In this document: positions 57,890 through 64,000 of the stretch, piece after piece
Layout: each line of letters opens with the position of its first letter
Numbering within the stretch: the first letter of the stretch is position 1
Source: Sordaria brevicollis
Taxonomy: Eukaryota; Ascomycota; Sordariomycetes; Sordariales; Sordariaceae
DNA length: 64,000 nt
Direction: 5' to 3'
Assembly: GCA_033439795.1 (NCBI GenBank)
Contig: JAUTDP010000004.1
Span: 2,480,001 to 2,544,000 of the forward strand
Translations under genes and position numbers: made by a program
The notes under the pieces: model-generated
The model's input: only the letters and a program-made list of their open reading frames with translations
The model's database searches: none
What the model was told of the DNA's origin: nothing

Positions 57890-58289
57890 GGGCGTGTTCC
57901 AGTTTTCCAACCGTTACTCGAGTCGGTTGATCTGGGTATAAAGCTAAAATCTGTAATCTTTACAGGGGTACGTTTATACTTTTTACTATATAGTGGCGCC
58001 TGTATAGCGCTTATACGGTTTGTAAGCGAAGCTATACAACTGGGGTCTACAATAGATCGAGATTTTTAGTAATAGGCTCGATATAGCTTCGTTTTATAAA
58101 ATTATAGAGCTGTAATTACTATAACGGGTTCGATATTAAAATTATTTATAAGTGGAAATATTATTTTAATAGCCGGGAAATTGGATTACGTACCCGTATA
58201 ATTATTGTTTTTTTTCTAAGTATAATTATTAATTTAAGTGAGCGTGGAAACTTCAGGGGTTAAAGGGGTATATTAATAAAAATATAAAT

Positions 58290-58542
58290 TGTCACGGCGC
58301 TGGCGGACAGGGTCCCTGTCTGGCGGACCGGTTGTCGCTCGGGCGGTCACCTAACAAAGGTTGACCGCACTAGCGCACGTAACTGCGTGCCGCCTTCGTG
58401 GGTCGCCCGCGCCCAGGCATAAAACCCTGGCGCGGGGCGCACCCTTTGCTCGTTTCTTCTTTTCTTCTTCATCTTGTGATTCTACAATAGACCTGGATTC
58501 AACGTGTTAAGCTTGTCTCTCGTGACCACGTCGCTCGTGACA
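58290..58542. repeat. Solo LTR, TSD TAAAT
   Basis: 253 bp, TGTCACGGCGCTGGCGG to CGTCGCTCGTGACA, flanked by TAAAT at 58285-58289 and 58543-58547. Same family as 55186-55450 but essentially free of RIP. It contains a TATA-like CATAAAAC (about 58416). Confidence 0.92.
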
Positions 58543-59559
58543 TAAATAATAATCTATTATAATAATTGTTATAAACGAGCAAATTATAGTAATTATATTT
58601 TTAATTTATATTATTATTTATAATAATATAAGAGTATATAAAACGGTTAATTAAGAGTATAATCGAATATTTAATTGAATATATTTAATCGAATATATTT
58701 AATTGAATATACTTAATCGAATAAAATCGAATAGAGTAGAATCGAATAGAATAAGGTAAAATTGGGTATAAATATAAATATTAATTTTATATTCTTATCG
58801 ATTTGAATTTTCTATTATTAATACTTTTAATACCTTTATTAATTCTTTGCCTACCTTTTTTATCTACTTATTATATTTCTCCCTATTTCTAATTTTAATA
58901 ATATCGACGATATTAATAATAATATTTTTAATTTAAATTACTTTATTTATAATAATTTACGTAATTTAATAACTTTAATAAAATAAAAGGATAGCCCTAT
59001 CGATATTTTTAATTTTAGTATTGTATTATTAAATTATAATAATACCCTCGAATATAATATTATAGCTATATAACCTTTTATTAATTTTACGGTTATTAAC
59101 CGCTATTTAATTACCCCGCCGCTTAATCAATATAAACCTATTTTCTTTCTTTATATTAACTATATTAACCGCCGTATATATATAACCTAGTTACTTACCC
59201 GCCCTCCCTCTCCCTATCCTTTTATTACGCGCGTTCCCTTATAATTAATTCGGAATATTAGTTATAGTAGAAGTAAAGGCGGGATTAACCGCGGTATAAT
59301 TAATATTATAATTTACTCCCCCCTTTAATTTAAAATCCCTCCCGGATTTAACGAATTTAAGGGAGTAAATCCTACCCCAATTATTAATACTATTATTATT
59401 ACCCCCCTTTATAATAATAATAATAATAACGAATTCTTTAATATTTTTAAATTCGTATTAAAGTCGCGACCCCCCCTTAATATTTAATAATTAATCGACC
59501 CGCTAATTTCTATTACTATTATTATTATTATTACTATTATTAATAGTAGGAGTAATATA

Positions 59560-60600
59560 TATTAGTAAAACGATTAAAAAAAATTATTTATAATGACGTT
59601 AATAGATATAATTAAATAGGGGATATTCTATAAGGAGTCGAATAGTTAATTAAAAAAGACTTTTATTAAAATTAAGGAAGTATTAATTATTAAATAATTA
59701 AACGTCGAATAAGGGTATAACCGGCTACGTAACCGCTAAAATAATTATAAAAATAATTACCGGTTATAAATAGAATTTTTCTAGAAAATTAGGATCTCCT
59801 TTAATGAATCGACCGTTTAATTTAAAGTTAGTAAAAATACGTAAGATTCTTTCCTAAAAAGTAAACCCCTAAGTTTATTATAATTAAAGATAACGCTATT
59901 AAAATATTATAAAAAGTACGCTTAAATCTTTACCCTTAATTAAGCAATTAATAAATATATTATTTAATTAGAATAGCGGTTAAAAGAGTAATTAGATAAA
60001 TAGGGGATTAAAAAAATCGAGGGGGTATTAATCTAAAAGAAAGAAAAGGGGAGGAAAAGAAGGGAATCGATAAGGGAATCGATATTTAATATTAATAAAG
60101 AAGTCCTACCTTATATATAATTATTATTAAAAAAGAAATTAACTACTATTAATAATATAATTAAATTAGCCGACTTTATATTTAATATTTAAAAATACTT
60201 ATTATACGGTATATTCTCCTTCTTTCCTATTATTACGGCCGGTCTTTCTAATATTATTATCCTTATTATTACCCCGGCGGCGGCGGTTCTTAAGTAAATT
60301 TATAATTATAATTTCGAGGTTTATTTCTTTACGTTAATAAACGATTCGTTATACCATTATATATTTCGGGGTAATAAAAGGGAATTTTTAAAGGGGTTAA
60401 AAAAGGATAAATTTATAACGCGTTTTTTTATTAACGTATTATTAAGTAAAAATTTCGTCGCGGAAATAATATTAAAGGATAAATTTATATACAACCCGAA
60501 ATTATTATCCGAAGAGGAAGAAGATAGATTTAATAATTTAAATTAGTTTTTTTTAAAATTATAAGAAATATTTTATTATTTTAATACTATTTAATAATTT
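59560..60600 (+). pseudogene. Degenerate SANT/Myb-like DNA-binding protein of Harbinger-like element
   Basis: The frame reads MTLIDIIKQGIF, EQGYNRLRNRQNNYKNNY, SFNESTVQFKVS and QDSFLKSKP, then LLKYYKKYAQIF. This corresponds to the Myb/SANT-like domain (Gln-x-x-Asn-Arg segment, F-x-x-E-T-G-x-V, W-D-x-F-L-K-x-x-P, Y-x-x-L-A-x-I-F) that accompanies PIF/Harbinger transposases and binds the element ends. A C-terminal region (ITRFFINVLLSKNFV) follows. Many RIP stops. An upstream AT-rich stretch (58860-59550) may be its N-terminal part. Confidence 0.68.
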
Positions 60601-60767
60601 TCGTCGATATAATTCTAATAATTTTATTTTTATATTTGTACGTATTATAGTAGGAAAATTATATTATAACGAACGTTTATTATAATTCGACGCATTATTA
60701 TTATTATTAGGAAATATAATAATTTTACTATTTTTTTCAAAATCTTTAAATTTAACTATATAAGGTA

Positions 60768-60906
60768 GCTAATTTACTACCCTATAAAGTAAATTCTAAT
60801 AGCTAATTTTACTACCCTATAAGGTAGGCTTTAATAATTAATTTTATTACCCTATAAAATAGGCTCTAATAGCCAATTTTACTACCTTATAAGGTAGGCT
60901 CTAGTA
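60768..60906. repeat. 35-bp minisatellite, 4 copies
   Basis: Four copies (34, 35, 35, 35 bp) of a unit like GCTAATTTTACTACCCTATA plus AGGTAGGCTCTAATA. Each contains the near-palindrome TACC-TATA-GGTA. It lies between the two convergent genes of the Harbinger-like element and may mark its transcription-termination zone. Confidence 0.85.
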
Positions 60907-61007
60907 GCTAATTGTATAGAATAAAAAAATCCAATAAAATTAATAAAAAAAATCTAGTAATTTAGGTATTCGAATACCCGCCCGCTAGTAATTATAGCGT
61001 AAATATA

Positions 61008-61028
61008 GGGGTTCGGGCGCCCGACCCC
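61008..61028. other. GC-rich palindrome (GGGGTTCGGGCGCCCGACCCC)-type hairpin
   Basis: A near-perfect 21-bp palindrome (GGGGTTCGGG, C, GCCCGACCCC with one mismatch) followed by AAAAA. It stands out in AT-rich surroundings and could be a hairpin or terminator-like structure. Confidence 0.6.
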
Positions 61029-61149
61029 AAAAATATAAACCTTAACCCTACGTATAAGGTCGGTTTTGCAAAATTAATTATTCTTTTAATTCAATTTTAA
61101 AATTTATATAATCGGTATTAATCGATTTAAAATAATTTAGCGAATAACA

Positions 61150-63000
61150 TAGTATAATTATATTAAAATTTAAATAAAATTTAGCTATAAAATTATTATT
61201 ATAAGAAAAATATTATACGCGCCTCCTTCTTATATATTTTAATACAGAGTTAATTATACGATTAGCTTATTTTTAAACCGCCTACGTAAAGCGTTAATTA
61301 TTATAAACTATTTATATTCGTTCTAATAAATTCCTCTTAAAATTTATTATATAATCGTTTTATTTAATTATTACCCCTTTTATCGTACCCTCTTTTTTAT
61401 TAAATTTATTAATAATAACGTTCGTAATACTTTTATTATTATTAATATTATTATTATTATTAATTTTTAAACCGTATAGGTCGGTTTTTTCGATTGAATT
61501 ATAAAAGGCTATAACTGTATATATAATATCGCGCTATATTTCGATAGGATATTTTAACGCCGCCGATTTTATAATTTTAAACCGCCGCTTTATTTTACCG
61601 ATAGTAATTTCTACCTTCGTATAATATTTCGAATACTTTAAATTATATAATTCTTTTCTATTTTTAAGTCGCCCTTTTTGATTCTTTTATTTAAATAAAT
61701 AATATTATACGGTAATATAAGGTATAAAAATACCGTATATTAAATAAAACCCCGCGTTATTAAAGTAAAACTTCTTGGGTAATATTGTAAATCCAAAGTT
61801 AAAAGTTAATTTTAATAACCTAAAATTATATATCGATCCTTTTATTCCCGGAAATATATACGTAAATAAATTATTAAATCTAATTATAATAAATACGTTT
61901 TATATTATATAATTTTTACGACCTTACTATATATTAATTTTAATAATTAGTATTTAAATATGAGAAACGCTATTTGTACGGACCTAAAACGCTATTTGTA
62001 CGGACGTGAAATTTCTTTAACTAAGGATATTTAGGTAAGGGGAAATAATGAAAAATCGAATGTAACTTCGTTTAGACCTTTAATTTTTGCTAGATTTTTC
62101 AAACTATTTATTATTTCTCTCCGCTTTCTATTGGCTAAAATATCAACTTCTTTAAAATTATCCATTAATTATTCCTAAATAATGATTAAATATATGAAAT
62201 ATAGGTTTTCTCCGCCTTAAGTGAGGGTCTTTATAGTAATTTAAGGGCTAGGATATGGAGATAAAAATGGCAAAAATTTTGAGCTAATTAGCGTTTTTTT
62301 TCATCTTGAACATAAAAACTTATAAAGGAAAGTATAAAATCTAGGTCCGTACAAATAGCGTTTTGGGTCCGTACAAATAGCGTTTCTCTTAAATATATAT
62401 TAGAATCCCGTCGATAACGCTAATATAATTTCGGAAGAATCGATTAAAGGTTCTATTTTATAACGTATTTTTATATATTATATTAAAATCTAATTATATG
62501 ATAATTTAAATATATAAAAGGATTATAGCGTATAAAATCTTATTAAAATTTCGATTAATAATAGCGGTATTATAATTAAACCGATATATAATATTTTAAT
62601 AAATTTTATTATAATTATAAATATATAAAAAGGTTATAAATTTTTTTTTAAGGGATATCCCCTTTATACCGCGGATATTAATATTTCGAAATATTTAATC
62701 GATTAATTATATAAATAAATAGTGCTTTATACGGTATAAATTGAATAATTTTAATTTTTAATTATAATAAAGAGTATTTCGAATAATTACGTCTCCTTTT
62801 AATCGATTTATATAAATTAATCCCTATACTATATTATAATTACCGTAGGCACGTATAGAAGCTAACGTAATAATAACGATTAATATTATTTATATAAAAA
62901 ATAATCGTACTCAATTATAAATTTCGATAAAGTTATTTATAGTAGTAAAATAAAGAGGGGGTATTATTATAAGTATTTTATTATTATAAGGAAAAATAAT
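61150..63000 (-). pseudogene. Degenerate PIF/Harbinger DDE transposase, split by short element 3
   Basis: N-terminal half (about 62900-62397, minus): GISLKKNL, YRFNYNTAIINRNFNKIL, then NYISVIDGILIYI (first catalytic Asp, IDGTHI motif). C-terminal half (61953-61150): NYIIQNVFIIIRFNNLFTYI, FPGIKGSIYNFRLLK, YNLKYSKYYTKVEITIGKIKRRFKI (the family's RNVIER-x-FG-x-LK-x-RF block) and YPIEIQRDIIYTVIAFYN. The 8-bp duplication of short element 3 interrupts the frame just after IDG. Clear family match; inactive. Confidence 0.85.
61962..62388. mobile_element. Short inverted-repeat element 3 (MITE-like), 8-bp TSD TTAAATAT
   Basis: 427 bp, flanked by TTAAATAT at 61954-61961 and 62389-62396. Ends are GAGAAACGCTATTTGTACGG at both sides. 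The 16-bp module CGCTATTTGTACGGAC occurs twice at each end, 22 bp apart (61968 and 61990 on the left). Non-coding interior, RIP-free, inserted in the RIP-ruined Harbinger-like transposase gene. Confidence 0.93.
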
Positions 63001-63351
63001 ATAGTAAATAATATATTCGACCGCTTAATTTTTAGCCAACGTAATACCCTTATCGAGCCCGATCAATAGCAAAAATATACTATTTTCTTATATATCCAAA
63101 TCAACCAACCTTAGCGCCTTACGATACTACTTTAAGAAGTTGGTTAGGTTAAATATAGGCGACCTATTATTTATAGGGGGGTTATAGGGGGTTTATAAGG
63201 GCCTTAGTCGAAAAGATATAAGTTAAAATCCTTCGCGTCTTCTTTTAGCCATCTACAGTGTGATTAACTATATATATACCGTATAACAATAATAGGGGTC
63301 AAATTTGTATGGGAAACGGATCAACGGTTGGAAAACTGGAACACGCCCATA

Positions 63352-63671
63352 CTTGCTGCTGCCGTTGGAATAATGACCCGGTTGCCTCTTCAGCCTGGCC
63401 ATGATGTACGTACCTCTCTACGTTTACTGTCAAATGTGAAGAGCGCATCAGTGCCCGACCTTTCAGCAGAGTGAGCTTTCTAGACATGCAGTGATCGACA
63501 GTTGGGGTCGGAAAATGTTGGCAGTGGTTGACCCGGGAGGAAAACGAAGCCAAATATAAGTTCATGCGGTGCCCCCACTCGTGATGCCAAAAGCACGGTA
63601 CCTGACCGGAACAGTCATCCACCGCCCTACGCATGCAGAACATGTCTTGACCTGGATTCCCTGCCGTCGCT
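63352..63671. other. Host intergenic DNA upstream of the edge gene
   Basis: GC-balanced. Open frames here on either strand run into the transposon terminus or overlap the real gene in other frames. It probably contains the promoter and 5' leader of the gene starting at 63672. Confidence 0.5.
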
Positions 63672-64000
63672 ATGGAGTCACCCTTCGCCTCTTCAAGAAA
63701 ACGCCCACGGAGCTTCTCTCAGGACAACCCTCACCAACTCCCTATTCCAGTTCGAGAGTTAGAGCTGAGACAGAAAAGACTCCGCCTGGATGACAACCAT
63801 GCGCACCCTCTCGACAGTCAAGCGTCGGTTTCTGCTGGGAGCCTGCTATCTCCGCCTTCGAGCAACCTCAATTACACTTATCAACCTCCACAGGCAATCA
63901 GCGACGCGAGTGGATTCGACGACAATGGTGAAGGTGATGACTCCGACCCAGAGGGCTTGTACGGCCAGGAAGAGGAGGTCAAAGGCCTGAGCGACCAAAT
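63672..64000 (+). CDS. Hypothetical protein, N-terminal 109 residues (runs off window)
   Basis: The ATG at 63672 is the first after an in-frame TGA. The frame stays open for 109 codons to the edge. The product starts MESPFASSRKRPRSFSQDN, has a basic charged stretch (RELELRQKRLRLDD), a Ser/Pro/Tyr-rich region and an acidic run (GFDDNGEGDDSDPEGLYG). Two basic clusters could be nuclear localisation signals. Composition is that of a disordered regulatory or nuclear protein; no domain is visible yet. Confidence 0.7.
   Translation, partial: MESPFASSRKRPRSFSQDNPHQLPIPVRELELRQKRLRLDDNHAHPLDSQASVSAGSLLSPPSSNLNYTYQPPQAISDASGFDDNGEGDDSDPEGLYGQEEEVKGLSDQ

Larger units (their letters stand above)
57890..63348. 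mobile_element. PIF/Harbinger-like DNA transposon with two nested insertions
   Basis: Perfect 26-bp inverted termini (57890-57915 and 63323-63348, starting GGGCGTGTTCCAG) are flanked by ATA (57887-57889 and 63349-63351), a 3-bp duplication. GGGC..TGTT termini, a 3-bp duplication, a SANT/Myb-like gene plus a DDE transposase are the hallmarks of PIF/Harbinger. The two genes are convergent, with a minisatellite between them. Without the solo LTR (58290-58542) and short element 3 (61962-62388) the length is about 4.77 kb. The interior is RIP-mutated; the ends are clean. Confidence 0.88.

Noticed and set aside
57656..57910. 84-codon minus-strand ORF
   Set aside because: It spans the Copia 3' LTR, host DNA and a Harbinger terminus, so it is a junction artefact.
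63299..63643. 114-codon minus-strand ORF
   Set aside because: It starts in host DNA and runs into the Harbinger-like terminus; the plus-strand gene at 63672 is better supported.
63569..63793. 74-codon plus-strand ORF
   Set aside because: Overlaps the start of the edge gene in another frame; the edge-gene frame stays open to the window end and has more protein-like composition.
1..64000. CRISPR arrays, bacterial operons or ribosome binding sites
   Set aside because: Introns, RIP and eukaryotic retroelements identify a fungal genome; none of the tandem repeats has a repeat-spacer pattern.

Overview
The window looks like a chromosome segment of a filamentous ascomycete (Pezizomycotina; species not identified). 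The reasons are small spliced genes with fungal introns (GTAAGT-type donors, CTAAC branch points, 40-120 nt), a fungal-type kinase, and extreme AT-rich compartments showing the signature of repeat-induced point mutation (RIP). In those compartments CA and TG are nearly absent, TA is everywhere, and TAG stops sit where conserved Trp/Gln codons belong in transposon proteins.

Layout. 1-18160 is RIP-degraded transposon DNA: a chromodomain Gypsy remnant (1-3930), an unassigned element, and an 8 kb Gypsy element (A, 9636-17697) carrying a 652-bp inverted-repeat element with a tRNA-like Pol III head. 18166-36639 is a GC-balanced gene island. It holds about six small spliced genes, mostly on the minus strand, and one 821-residue protein kinase (32184-34895). 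A pogo-like DNA transposon (19614-24786) lies in the intron of one small gene and is itself split by a 3-kb long-inverted-repeat element (20000-22995). 36640-57697 is one Copia element swollen from about 5.7 kb to 21 kb by nested insertions: a short inverted-repeat element, a 6.85-kb chromodomain Gypsy (39774-46624), a 7.8-kb Gypsy (B, sister of A, opposite orientation) and a solo LTR, each with recognisable target-site duplications. 57890-63348 is a PIF/Harbinger-like element (26-bp inverted termini, SANT/Myb-like and DDE transposase remnants). It contains another solo LTR and another short inverted-repeat element. The last 650 bases return to host DNA with the start of a gene running off the edge.

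The most unusual finding is a set of four short non-coding elements (405-427 bp: 4139-4565, 39081-39501, 50042-50446, 61962-62388). Each is bounded by a perfect 8-bp target duplication, and each sits almost unmutated inside a RIP-ruined host element. Their sequences differ, but their ends share one geometry: a 6-bp tip followed by two tandem 22-bp modules, in inverted orientation at both ends. Other points worth a second look are a conserved antisense ORF in Gypsy A and B, RIP damage that fades toward the outer edges of elements, Pol III boxes in two unrelated inverted-repeat elements, and a loose motif shared by the small island proteins.

All calls are from reading the sequence. Splice models were checked only for reading phase and splice signals.
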